64,000 nucleotides of DNA. Origin: Trametes villosa. Lineage: Eukaryota > Basidiomycota > Agaricomycetes > Polyporales > Polyporaceae. Below are positions 33,685-46,194 of the stretch, piece after piece. The notes under the pieces were generated by a model. It searched no databases. It saw nothing but the letters and a program-made list of their open reading frames with translations, and had not been told where the DNA came from. The position numbers were made by a program, and so were the translations under genes. The DNA is taken from positions 4,092,001 to 4,156,000 of the forward strand of contig PUDQ02000003.1 in assembly GCA_002964805.2 (NCBI GenBank), given 5' to 3'. How positions within the stretch are numbered: position 1 is the stretch's first letter; each line of letters begins with the position of its first letter.

Positions 33685-34537
33685 CTCACGCAGCATTGGC
33701 ACGTTCTCACAGGGCGCATCATCACTCACCTTTCGGTGGTGGGCAAGAAATCTTATGCTCCAGCCAAACGCCTCGCGTCGCGCGCAAAACACATTGCGCG
33801 TCTTCCTTACATTGTTGTTTGGCCGTGACAGGCAGGAGCCGGCCCTCCTGACTTTGTCTGTGGTTCTGCACGGCCTGGAATCGCATATAACCTTCGTGTT
33901 CGCCCGCCATCCCAGGCTCCAGGGCATCGCCGTCGCCTTTATCCGTCTGTGTTGTATGTCGCGATGCTTTCTCTGCTTTTTCCTATACCTCTGCTATTAT
34001 CGAGTGTATTTTCAATGTCGTGCCGCGGTGCGTGAAGGCCGACTTTGCGATGTAGGTGGGCGTCGTGCCCGATCAGGCGACGGTGTGTTGGAGGCGAAGA
34101 CGTGCTGGTGCATTACATCAGGTGTCAGCATCGCGCTCGACGCGCGCAGCGAAACCTGGGTACTAGTGGACAGCGACCGAGTCCAACGGCGGGTCTAACA
34201 TATGGAAGGAGGGCAGGCAGAGATTGTATAGCACTCCTGAACATAGCCTAGCGGCGAGTGCATGGGCGGGTAGAGGATATATCATTGCGCGATGCGACTG
34301 GGATTGGCAATCATTGAACAAAGTTCCATACCGTTGCATGATATTGTTCGTTGAGACGTGCGTCTCGCAGCACCCGCAACGGCATCGCATCGAGTCGACG
34401 GTAGGGGAACAAAACCACTGCAGTCGCGACAAGAAACATCCATCGGAGGTCCAACGCGTGTATGCGGAGCAAAATGACCCAAGAGCCTACGTCTGCCCAC
34501 CCCTACGAGCGCATACCCAGTCGAAAAGACGGGTGCG
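33685..34537. other. Intergenic before the segmental duplication
   Basis: About 850 bp of single-copy sequence. No gene supported. It ends at the left breakpoint of duplication unit A. Confidence 0.6.
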
Positions 34538-34549
34538 TTCAAGAACGGA

Positions 34550-36136
34550 TTACCCCGAGGCGCGCCCCTCCACCCGCTCGCGGATGCTCCCGGGTCGTCC
34601 GTCATCCGAGCTCGCGCGCGCGAACAACTCCCCGTCCGTCTCCGGGTTCCAGTTCGCGAGCGTGAGCGACAGCCGCGTCGGCCGCCGCCCCTGGGAACTC
34701 TCCCCGCTCTCCTCTCCCTCCTCGCGCGCTGGCCCCGGCGTGTCCTCGTCGCGTGGAGTCGGCGGTAAAACGGGGAATGGGTAGCTCACGGCAGTCCCGA
34801 CGGACGCCTCCGACCCTGTCGGCCGGTGCGCGCCAAAGTGCGCTGGGGTGAGCGGCGTCATGGGCGTCATTGGGCGCGTGGTCGGGGACACGGGCGAGGT
34901 CGTGCGGAGCAGGTTCGGGGTCGACTGGTTCTGATTTTGGCTGTGGCTGTAGGCGTGATTCGGAGAGCCAGGACCGGGCGATGGGAGGATGGGCGCGGTG
35001 TATGCGGTCATGGCCGAAAGCGCAGAGAAAGACTGCGGGCGAGTTGGCGGAGGGGAGCCGCCGGAGCAGTAGGAGGGCGTGGAGGGCGGCCGCCCGACGA
35101 GGCCGTACTCGTATGGCTTGGGCTCGAGCCCGGGTGGTGGAGAAGAGCCTTTGCGGTGCCGCGGACGGGCGGAGTAGAGGGTGGAGTCGTATTCGCGGGT
35201 TGGAGGACCGGCGTATAGGTCCCGCATGGTTTCCCGCCTCCGCCTACGAAGGCAAACCAAAGTCAGCAGCGCACGCATTGCGGAAGAAGCTTAGGACTCA
35301 CCAGAGGAACCACATGAGCGCAACGATACCTATCAGCCCGAAGAACCCTCCGAGCACTCCCCCTACGATCGGTCCGACATCATCCGACGAGACGCTATGT
35401 GGGTGGTTGTGACCGTCGTCTCCTACAAGTGACGTGGGCAAGAAAACGGGAGTCGGAGGTAGAGTCGAAGTCCAGGTCATATATGTCACAAAAACGGAGC
35501 CATCGGAACGAGTGGAGGAGATTGCGGAGACCATCACAGAGGGAGGGGGAGTGGAAATGCTGACCACTACGGGGCCTGTCGGGTACGTCGGTTGAGACGT
35601 CGTGATCGAAGACGAGGAAGGCGGAGGCGGAGGCGGAGGCGGAGGCGGCGGTGGCGGGGGAGGAGGCGGAGGGTCTGATGTGCCACCATTGCCGGGGTCG
35701 TCGGAAGGGCAAGGAGCGAAGAGAGTCGCGGTGGGTTGAGATTGAGTGACGGGGATGGTGAGCACCACCGGGACCTGGACGGTGTTCACTTCGCCCTCTG
35801 AAGCGCAGAAAGTGCGTCAGCACGGGCAAGAAAGCTGCGGACCAGCGCCGACACAGCATATAGCGAGAGCATGGTGCAAGTCGGGCGAGACGTGTCCGGC
35901 AGCAATGGCCGAAAAAAACGCGACGTACCATCGACCGTGCTCACCACCTCCACCGTCGTCGACGAGATGCATACCGTGCTGTTCGCGGCGTTGACCGACG
36001 ACGCCAGACAGGACGCGGACGAGATCGTGGTCACCTCCGGGGGGTCCGTCGTGAGGCTGTCGGAAAACGTCGTGCTGAGCGTGCTCGTCGTCAGCAGCTC
36101 ATATTCGGTGCGCGTCGGCGTCGGGGTGCATGCCAT
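34550..36136 (-). CDS. Single-pass membrane protein with Ser/Thr/Pro-rich ectodomain, copy A
   Basis: Exons 36136-35929, 35797-35302 and 35243-34550 sum to 1398 nt (465 residues). The ectodomain is Thr/Ser-rich (LLTTSTLSTTFSDSLTTD) with four cysteines, then a run of 18 prolines, then another Thr/Ser/Pro region. One membrane segment (PIVGGVLGGFFGLIGIVALM, about residues 211-230) is followed by a stop-transfer RRRRE and a 230-residue cytoplasmic tail rich in Pro and Ser (repeated TPMTPLTP). This layout is common for fungal wall-stress-sensor-like proteins, but no WSC or other domain is present. The frame stays open upstream of the ATG and includes LQVLVLLW, so an upstream exon may supply the start and signal peptide. 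The proline run is longer here than in B and C. Confidence 0.85.
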
Positions 36137-39100
36137 CCACAGCAGCACGAGGACCTGGAGGGGCTTGGGAGATGGCGGCGGGGGGAGAAAAGCGATGTGC
36201 GGGCATCCGACGCCGCGGGGCTCGAATGGCAGGAGCGCGCGCGATGGCAGCAGTTGGGCCCGCGAGGTTCCGAAGGAGCGTCCTCGTTGCAACTAGAAGC
36301 TCCTATCGCGCTATGATTGGCAAACCGTCCAGAAAAGCAGGCAGATCGGCCATGGCGAGCAGGGCGACGCGGGGCGTGGTGGCGGTTCGAGTCTGAGAGT
36401 CGTGCGCGGCGGCGGCGGAACGCATGCCCGGGGCATGTGCGAGCGGCCAGAGCGGGATTCGCGGACTCGGGCAGGAGAGGAGGGCTGAGGAGGGCCGCAT
36501 GGGCACGGAGCAGGGCGCGGAGAGAGCACGACGCGGTCACGTGCGCGACAGGCACAGAGCCAAGACTGACAGCGAAGCACGGCGCGATCGGACAGCGGCG
36601 GCGGGCAGGGCAGGACTCGCTCGTCGGGCTCCAGCTACGGCTACAACCACCGCTGGCTACTAGTACTACTCGGAGGAGGGGAAGGAGCACCGGCGCCCGT
36701 CCGCGCCCACAACCGCGCCTCGCCTGTCTCCACACCGCCACCATCGCCGCCGCAGCTCGCTCTGCTGCGCACCCCTCAGTCGTCGACGGCCGCCTGCTCT
36801 CGTGGCCCTCTCTGCGCTCGGAAACGCGTGCCCCTCGTCTCCGGTGAGCGACTCGCCGTTCATCGCTCGCACTACGAAATCGAGCCGTGCGCCGCCTGCC
36901 AGCGCGTCCCCACGCCTGTCGCCGGTGAGCTCCCTCCATCGTTCTGCGTCTGCCGTCGCGCCCGAAGCTCTGCCCGCTGTCGCCCCTCCTAGCTTGCGCG
37001 GCGACTCTTTTCCTGCGTCCCGCACGCCCTCCCAACCTCCGCCGCTGCCGATGAGCACATCGTACGTACCTTTTTCTGGCCGGATACTCGACGACTCGAG
37101 TTCTGAAGCCTTGCGCTGGATCCGACATCATCCGGACGGTTCGACGTCGCCCGATGTCGCCAAAGCGTCTCCGTAAGTCCTCTTCCCTTCGATATGCGGT
37201 TGCGCGCTCACCTCACGCAGGCCTCTGTCGCAGCGGCTTCTCTGGCACACCCGGGTCCGCCATCCGGCCCGTCCTCCCGCCCCGTACCCTCCGCCAAACA
37301 CTGCCGACCGCTCTCACGACGCCCTTCTCTGCGCTCTCGTCGTCTGGCCGCACTCTCCGAGCTCGGGTGCGCTCCTCGTCCTGTCGACGTTTACGGGGTC
37401 TCGTTCTGTGGGCCGCTGTCCTCTCGTGCTGTTGCTCGGACACTCTGGTGCTGCAACTCTCACCGAGACCAGGCCGGTCTCGCGGCGGTCCGATCCCCAA
37501 AGGCCTCGTCGTCCCCGACACGTCGAGCTGATCCGGGCACGACTCACGAGTTTTGTCTGTACATCGATCAGGCGCAGGCGAGTTTTCCATGCGGTGAGTG
37601 ACCTACCTCGTTAGCTCCGGCATCGTTTCAGACGGTAGGGCAAGAGGGTGGGAAGGGAGAGGTTGGGAGGGTGTGCGCACAAGTGAGCGAGTCTTGGGGC
37701 GACGGCAGCTGCCGCCTGGACTACTGCGCAGCCGAGGTCCGCCAACGTGACTGGGGATCCATGTACGTACAACGTGAAAGGTTTGCTCGTCAATCAGTTC
37801 GGTTGTGCGCGCTCCGGCTCTCAGAAGAGCCCACACACGTCGGCCCGCTTGTCTCACAACGCTGCTCGCTCCCGCTCCACGTTTGTGCTCGCAGCTCCTG
37901 CTCTTTTCTACTCCATGCTTCCAATCTCCCGTGCATGCAGACAGAACCAGCCAGGGAGGACAGCTGGGATGTGCAGACTCTCTGCTCGTCTTGCTCTCTT
38001 CCCTGGCCAGTTCCGCCTAGCACCCTACAGTACATCACCGACTATATTCGCTGCCGCCTTGGCATCCCATATGCTGACCCGCATGCACCCATGTTTGATC
38101 TGCTCCGCCGCGTATTCTGCCTTCGCCGCCCGCGCCGGAATGTCTCGGCGCACAGCTGTTGGCCGCCCGCCTGCGAGCGCCGCCGCTTCCTCCGCCCGCC
38201 AGACGCCGTTACATGCACGCGCGCCCAAGCTTCTCCGGAGTGTACGGCGCTCGTCATGCAAAGGCCGCAGCGACGGAGGGGATGATAGTCGCGCGGAAAG
38301 AGACCGGCCGCAGTGCGCGCGGCGATCCTACCACGTCGCGTGCTAAATCAGGACTCCGGTGCTATTCAAAGCGCCGAGTGCGCGGCCTCTGCCCGGACTC
38401 CGAGCTGCTCGTCGATGTCCGTCACGACATCCGCACGTCCGCGGTCCCGCTGCTCTCGACGGACGATTGAGAACAGAGGCTGAACTACTTCTCTAAAGCG
38501 CCGTCCGCTGCTGTCAACGATCGCCCCGCGCTGCCTGACCGGAACACGTCAGGACTGCAGACCGCGCGGCTGAATGCGGTCACTGGGAGCTCTACATCCG
38601 CGATAGGGTCGCCTTCCATCCGGCCGTACAGCCGCACACCTTTCGCCGCTTCCGTCTCCTCCATCTCAGGCGGCACAAACCGCCTCCGCGAATCGGCAGC
38701 TGCTTGTGCGCCCAGGCGGATTTGTTCGGCGCGTGTTTCCGCCGCCTCTCGATCTCCAGCTGCTGCGCCCGCTCGCCCTTCTCCGGGTCGCCGCCGGCGA
38801 AGCTCAGGTTGTGCGCCAGGACAACCTGCATGCGCCACGCCTCTTCCGCCGCCTCCTGGTCCTCGCGCTGCGTCGGGCTTGGATGAACGCTGTCAGGGTT
38901 GTGTGCGGAGTCCCGGACCTCTCAGCGGCGCGCTCCGGCCAGCACACAATCTCGCAGCGACGCAGGTCTCACACTTCTGGCGGGCCGCAGCGACGCCGCT
39001 CTCACACTTCCGGCGGGCGTAGCGTGTACGTGCTTTGCCGCTCTGGGAGGGCTCCTCGGCGGGATGTCCAGCGTAAGGTGAGTCTGCCGTGCGCAACGCC

Positions 39101-42100
39101 AGTGGGGACGCGGTCACCCATGTATCGTGCGCTGAACAGCTCCTGGAGCTCGGACCTCTGTTTCTTGCACAGCGTCCGCGAGGGAGCGTAGAGTGCGCGC
39201 GGCCTAGGGGTTGCATCGTCGATGATCAGTCGGCAGTGAGTGGCCGGACGAGGAGTGAGGGGAAACGCGGCGGGCCCCTGTCCGCCCAGTGCGCAAGGGT
39301 TTTGCAAGCGAGTCGGTTGATCTCTGCCCCCACCGGCGCGGTAGCAAGCCCCGGTACCGGCCGCGCAAGCGATTTGTTTATACCGGATGCATCGCGCCAC
39401 AGCTCGGCACTCCTCCGAAACGAGTGAGGCCCACGTCGCATGCAAATGTAAGTTGATGTCTGACCGCGTGGGCGCACGCAGTATCACCGTAGATTCTGCC
39501 CTCGACGCGTGCGCGACGCTTGCGACGGATGCCATGTACTGTGCCATTTTTGCTTCCATGAGCCAGTACTCACATTGTCCGTCTCGTAGGCGAATGTGGC
39601 CTGCGGCCTGCCCGCCGTGCGCGCAAATTGCTCTGGATTACTTCCGGTATCCTCGGCATCCCCCCTGCGAAACGCCAAGCTCGGGCTCTTCGAACGCCTG
39701 TGCACTCACACTCCGCCGTCATGCGCTTCGGTGCGCGCAGAGATATCCCCGTCATGCAGGGCGGCAACGACAGCGAATCAGGGGTCTCGGCAGCCGCATG
39801 CTCGGTGCGAATCGTCGCGCGGGGTGTAATATTACCTTCGCTTGGGTAAGTCTTGTGATTAGCGGTATCAGGCCAGGAAGGTGCGCTGAACGCTCACGAT
39901 ATGTAGCCGTGCTCTGCGCGGGATACAGGTGCGATTTGTGCGTTGTTTCTTCTAGATATTCTCAAACTAGTGGAGAACTCACTGCATGCGAGCGGACGCT
40001 CCAGTGCGTCTCGGAAATGGTAGCAGTCGACTCCAGGGCCACGGAATGTCAATACTCACAATCTTGCGAACTCGATCTGGCTCGCCTAGTGTCAAATTGA
40101 TGCTTCTGGAATCTGTGAGCTTCTCGGACAGAGCAGCAAACGTCCCGGGACGCGCATGGCGAGAAACGAGAAGAATACGCGTCCGCAGGAGGGGATAGCA
40201 TGAAAATCTACCTCCAAAACGAGTTCGCGGCGAACCAAGTCCACCTACTGGGCATCAGCATCGCCGGGGACATCGCTTTTGCCAATACCGGCTCGTGCAG
40301 CGCCCGCAAGTACGTGTACAGACTGCCCCTCCTGTTACCGGTCCGCGCTGACGAAGTTCTTTTCGCGTGTCGCATCGAAGCGGACGCAAAATACCCAACG
40401 CAATCGGCTGCACCGCCCGATCATCGTGCCCGGGCTTCCCCTGTGCGTTGGGCGCGCTAGGATATGCAATGCGCGCGCCGTCCTGGTTGCATCGACGGGC
40501 AAACGATGCTCGAGACGGCATGCCCCAAGTTCTCCTTGCACGTCGTGCTAATTTGCGATCCTGTGGTAGATTTATCGTCGCTCAAATACCGAGTGGGTAC
40601 ACCCTCAGAGTCTTCGAGCTCTCCACGGCGTAACTCACGCATTTTAAGCACCGGCTCTTCGCAAACCACGCTTTGAACGGATTCGAGGCCTTGCGGGCTC
40701 CCCGACCAGGTACACAAATATCGCGTGGACTTTCATCCATGTTTTCGCCAGAAGCAGCGGGGCGAACTCGCTCGCCGCGCGCATGGCCGCGCTGATAGTT
40801 CCTGACCGCTCCTCTGCGGCATCTACGACGATCTCACATGCGTTCATCCTCCGCTCGACGCGGCGCTTCTGTGTGGTAAGTCAGCCTCCAGACCATGTAG
40901 CAAGTGCCGCCTAATTCAAATCTACGCACGACTGCCGTGCTCCCGGGTTGTAGGAGCACCATGCTGGCCAAATCCAGCCCTTGAGCGTCGCGCAGGGTAG
41001 GGCACCATCTGGCACACACAGATCCACTCGTGGGTACGCACTCGCGATTCAAAGCGGCGCCGCAGGTCCCCATACTGATGCACGCTTTCTAGGAACCGAG
41101 GTGTTTGCGCTCTGCGCCGCTTCCGTGTACGCGCGATGACTGCGTTCCCCGGAGGGCGGCCGCATCCGTCAGGATCTCCAAAGCGCTGTGGCAGCCTCAG
41201 GAACATAATGCGCCACCTGGTGCGCTATGGACTGTGCGTGTATTGCTACTATACGTCCCCGAGCTCAAGACTGAGCTCACACCGCCCGGAGCGGCGTGCA
41301 TAGGGCTGCACAGTTTATTCGTACCTCAATATTTGCCGGCACGCGACTGTGCCCCGCAATGCGGCTTGCCCGTTCGCATCCGTCCGGGCGGGCGATCACC
41401 GCTTGCGCGAGACGTCTCCTGAGCACACGGTAGGTAAGTTATACAGATCGAATTATGCTCCGTTTGGCTTCAAGCACCTTCAACGGAGTCCGCTCGCAGC
41501 TTGCGGCTCCGCTGACTTGTTCCTCCGCTCTGCGCGTCCAGATAGGCTTCACCCGTGCCCGAGGTGATTTCAACCTGCCGTTCTTGTCCCCGCCGCGAGA
41601 AATGCACGCATTGAAACTGGTACGGCAGCGGAGCGGGCAGGCACGTCCATAGCGCGAAATGGATCAGTTTACCTCATCCACGGAGCATCCCAGTGCGCAT
41701 CTTTCCGCCCGTAGGCTCGCGTCGCTTTTGTACATACTATACGGGGCGTTTGACACTGCCGTGAATCGTACATGATTCAGTTCTACGCGTCCGTGCTCTA
41801 TTTTTATTGATATACCCGTACCACGCGGCGCACATGGTGCAGAGTCGCGTGTACGTTGGAAACTGGAGCCTTTATCCTGACACCGCAGACGGCCATTCAG
41901 GTATTTGATAAACAAGACCGCCGGTGGCGCGAGGCACTCTGCACACTTGTCTGCAGCGTTGCGTGCTGAGCATGCTCCAAAGACTGGCTCGTCTATGGGC
42001 TCGCATGTGCACTGCGCCGACCACCGCGCATCTAAAACGTCAATCCAAACACGTACATTTGCCCGGGCGCGCGTCTGACGCGGCGGATGTGATTCTTCGC

Positions 42101-45100
42101 CTCGCACGGATCGCCCGCATGCCGAAACGCGCCTACGTCCATTAACGGCCGCGCCCGCGTCCATAGCGGTGGTCTTGCACGCCCCCGTCGCGAGGAAATT
42201 CGTTCGTCCACGGCCCCGTCACACGCCGGAGAGCTTTCTCTCCTGTGATCCTGAGTGCTTGTATTCCTGCCGCACAAGACGGAATTTATTTGACAATATG
42301 GCACTGCAACTAGCAATGCGTACAGTGCGGGGAGGCGTACAGAGGAAGTATATACTTTCTCACTGACCAAGGTCCATTTGAACCTTCGCGCCCTGAGAGA
42401 GCGTATGTCCCCTCGGGGCGCGTAGAATGCCTAGATGAGCTAATGGCGGCACTCACCGGGCGCCATACGAGACATTAGCCTTCGAAGCATCGCCTCCGCA
42501 CACATACACGCGAACCCGACCGGAGTGAAGATGCGGGGTCCGGTGGAAGCGACGCGATGTCGTTCTATCTACTCAAACGCCACGGCGTTGTTCCCGGCGG
42601 AGCACAGGGCCGCGAGTGATCACCAAGCCGCGCCTTGCGAGCGCATGCGGTAGTGTGGCGATACTGAGGCTCCGCGATCGCGATTGCCCGAGAGCCCCAG
42701 AAGCTCGCAGGCACATCGAGGGAGATTCGAGTGGGCCCGCAGGTGGCTTGCCCGTCGACGAGTTCAGCATGCATTCCCATGCGCTGGTAGGTTTGTTGGT
42801 CGAAAGAGACACTCTCCGTCCAACGATTAATCTTGCTGCTCAATACGCCTGTTCGTTGGCCGCCGACTGCATCCGTCTGCGCATCGCGGTGCGAACGAGC
42901 GTGCATCGTCCGAGGACGTATGTTGCGCCGCTGCGCGTCGGTCGCGCCTAGACGCGAACACCTCCGGCGCGTGTTGACGAGCTGCTCGCGCTCGGAATCA
43001 TCGGCGCGACCGAGGCGTCGAGTCTGCGGCGGAGGGAGTTCCGGTGTGTGTGCCGGTAGGAGACATGCCTGCCGACGACGGTGCACTCCGAGAATGCAGC
43101 ACTGAGCTTCACGTACTGGTACAATGCAGACGCCGGATTTCCTTTGCGCGTATGAGAAGGCGATAGGCGAGATGAATTGCGCTTCGAATCGGGCGCGGAG
43201 CAGACGTCCTTTGCGCAATATTCAGCCCCGTCTCGCACGCCAAGAGCGGCAGCGGCGGCGGAGACCCAAATCTTGCTTCCCACTCGGGCAATCTGAACTG
43301 AAGGTAAGCAACTTTGTCAGCTCGTGGCAGGAGAGTCAGGGGACACTCACCAGATTTCGACGCCATGCGTGTCGCCCTCAGGCCAGTGCAGTCCCCGGAT
43401 GAGAACTGTCTTGTGCAGACTCGCACGCACGGCATCCTTGCGCGCGGCATGAGCTATACACGCGGCGGGTTCTAACGCGGCGGAACGGCGTGCGTTGCAG
43501 GGCAAGCGCACCCGCCCACAGCGCCCGCCCGTCCGAGCCATACACGCACGGTCATCGGGCAGCGAGCCGAGTCTGTGCTGACACGGACGGCGGTGGGAGA
43601 AGCTCGTCCAGCGTGCCAGTGACGCGGACGTCAGCGCCGCGCAGCTGCGAGCTTACAGCCGCGGCAGCAACAATCTGCTGGTCGCGTAATGCACGCTCTG
43701 GGCGTGCGAGGTCGACAACAGGCCCTGCGTTTGTCGCGCTTGGATCCTCGTCCGTTCGCAAACGCACTCGCGCGGGCTGCGTGAAGCCGTCGACGGTCCG
43801 CTCTGCTGAAACTTTGAGCTGGGCGACTGATATCGCACATCAACGGAGGCCTACTCACCAGCCTCGCGAATTCCTGCCTCGATCGCGTCCGTGTGTGGCG
43901 CATCGGCCGAGGTGCGCAGAGCTGACACCGCGCCCTCGCATCCCACAAACCCAAAGCCGTGGGTACGTAGGCGGCATCCGACATGGCGCCTTAGACCCCG
44001 CGCCGCGATGGGGCGTGTTTCAGACGGCAGGCGCAACCGTCCGCATCGAAGTTTGCTGGGTTCGGATCGGGAGGTCATGGATCTGTCGGTGCCCGTGGCT
44101 GTGGATACAGAGTGGATGGGCGAAGCGAGAGCGCGCCTCGGCGCGGACAGGTCGTGCGCCGGAGAATTGCTCGCGCCTGCCGACGCGGACCCTGGCGCAG
44201 CCGCGCTCAACGCGGAGGTCCGTGCACGGCGCCGTGTTTGCCTATAAATCGGATCCGCGTGAGCAGTATACGCCCCACTAACTCACCACTCCCTACCTCA
44301 TTCGCGCCGCCCACTACCCCCGCTCGGCCGTCCGCTGGACGCACAGCGCGCGGCGGGCGGCGCACGACTCGAAGACGGCGGTGGCGCAGGCGCAGGCGTG
44401 CTCGCGTAGAGCACGTCCTCGCCCCTGACGTCGCCGAGGAGGTGCGCCGGGCATGCGATGGCGGGCTTCCGCGTGCACATCCTGCTCATCCCTTTCGGCC
44501 ACCCGCAGACACCGTCAAGATTGGGCACGTATAAGGGCACGTACCTCTTCCACACCGAGTCCGACGCCTCTCACCGTATTTGCGCTTCGACAGCTTCAAT
44601 CAGTCGTCGCCCGAAGACGTTTCATCCGATCACAGAGAGCGGGCGATGGCGAGCTCGGCGCTGGCAGCCGCGGCGCTGCGGTGGAGTCGTAGGAAGCGTA
44701 GGAAATATGTACGTACCAGATTGCACTGTCGCAGATTGACCGCCGTCTCGCGTGAGGGGTGGGAACGCTCGCGCGACAGTCGTTCTAGATGTGTCGCACG
44801 CGCACGCGCGGCTTCATCACGTACGGATACGCCTACACGGTATGAAACTCACCCGTAGATTGTGATATCCATATTCCACACAATGCGCGCACGACTCGGC
44901 ATCTGCGCGGCGTCCGCTGCGAGCGCCCACGGAGCCCGCTCAACCCTTGGCCCTTAGCGGCTGAGACAGGCAGGGAGTGCGGCGGACGCGATCGACGAGG
45001 CTGTCGGAGAGATTAGATGCCCGGCGCTAGCGGTCAAGCGACGGAAGAGGGATAGAGGAACGTACCTGACGCGTCGTTAGCGGCTCAAGAGGACACACGG

Positions 45101-46182
45101 CCGGCCGTGCGAGCACGCTACAGCAGGGTCTCGGCTGATGTCGCAAACTCGCGGGCTGCAAGGCAAGTGACCGGGGTGTACAAAGCAAAGAGCGCATGGC
45201 AGAGAACGTACCTATCGCCCACCTGTCTGATATGAGCGCAGGGTGATTGAGTACGCAGGGCGGGGGACGCTGTTGCCGGGTGAGCCGGCAGGCGCGTACG
45301 GGGGCGAGGGAGACGTCTAGAAGCGCACCCGGGGAACCGGTGGTCGCTTGCCCATGCTCAGAGTGTGGTAGCCCATCCGGGAAGACACAGAAGTGGTAGC
45401 CAGTGCCCCAGAGGTTCGCACACGCGAGTGAGCCTGACGGAGCCGGTGACGCAGTCGTGGCACAGAGCAGCGCGTGGTCCGGAGGCAAGACGACACCCGA
45501 AGCAAACAGAGGGCGGCGCAGGGCAGAGGCAGGTGTGCAGACAGGGTGCAGGCAGGGACGTAGCGCAGCCACGAGCGCCGAGTACACGCAGACGAGGGAC
45601 AGAGTGGTTCGCCGCAGAGTGCGGCACGAGGTTCATTGCAGGGATGCCGCGCAGCCAGGCGCCCGCGCGCAGGGTCGCGCAGGGACAGCATCCGAAGACT
45701 CGCGGCGGCGAGCTCGACGATGGACTCCGCGACATACTCCGCATTCCGCTCCTCAACGCTGTCTATTCTGCGCTCATTAGGTCGTATCGCATTTAAAAGC
45801 GCATAAAATTCGACGCACTCTCGTTTAGCTACGAACGTCCATACCGTCCTCCAAGTCACCGTTCCCAACAGAAGAACACGGCGCACGGTACACAACACGC
45901 ACCTCCAACATCCCGCGGCAACGAACGCGCCGCCAGCCTGCGACGCGTGTCCATCCAAGCCTTCACCGGTGTATAACGCGGTGCAATAAACAACAAGCTA
46001 TCGGCGCGCGCCCTCGATTGTCGAACACACATGATCCCAACGCGCGCCCCGCCGCCCGCTCGCGAACACTCCCGGGCGAAAGAGTTGTGGATGAGATACC
46101 CGACTCGTGTATGCAAGGCGGGGCGAGCCGAGAGATACCACTCAGCCCGTGCCCCAGTTCCACGAACCCTCGTATAGTAGTA
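36137..46182. other. Spacer of unit A: about 10 kb without an established gene
   Basis: GC-rich, with many overlapping open frames on both strands, as expected by chance at this composition. A minus-strand candidate near 43 kb is listed separately. Other exon-like pieces are minus 38880-38590 (HNLSFAGGDPEKGERAQQLE) and minus 45587-45027, open in both A and B. No transposase, reverse transcriptase or known domain was recognised. Confidence 0.6.
43250..43984 (-). CDS. Candidate multi-exon gene in spacer A (unrecognised)
   Basis: A plausible start at 43984 (MSDAAYVPTALGLWDARARC), exon to 43859 ending at gtgagt, then exon 43819 to about 43555 in phase 0 (LKVSAERTVDGFTQPARVRL, GADVRVTGTLDELLPPP). 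Further possible exons are near 43402-43347 and from 43298 (VGSKIWVSAAAAALGVRDGA). The 3' end is not found. The two large exons differ from unit B by about two bases in 330, while a nearby spacer stretch (40.92-41.08 against 52.44-52.60 kb) differs by about nine in 160. B has a 12-bp in-frame insertion just past the exon. Antisense frames are also open, so coding status is unproven. Not assignable to a family. Confidence 0.3.
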
Positions 46183-46194
46183 TTCAAGAACGAA

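Larger units (their letters stand above)
34538..46182. repeat. Segmental tandem duplication, unit A (about 11.6 kb)
   Basis: Begins at ttcaagaacg, 12 bp beyond the stop codon of the membrane-protein gene. The same sequence restarts at 46183 and, with one change, at 57719. Units A and B are collinear and nearly identical over long stretches. Unit A is longer by 109 bp net: it has a 114-bp-class segment near 39.36-39.47 kb and an extra minisatellite unit near 38.95 kb, both missing from B, while B has its own short insertions. Confidence 0.93.

Noticed and set aside
36802..37601. Plus-strand gene divergent from membrane gene copy A
   Set aside because: The frames beginning MSTSYVPFSG and continuing to about 37.6 kb are shifted in unit B by a 19-bp insertion and further indels, so no protein is conserved between copies.
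43490..44281. 263-codon plus-strand frame (and its 267-codon equivalent at 55012-55815)
   Set aside because: High-GC antisense openness: the minus strand has better splice signals and more protein-like composition there. The plus frame is Arg/Ser/Ala-rich with no motif.
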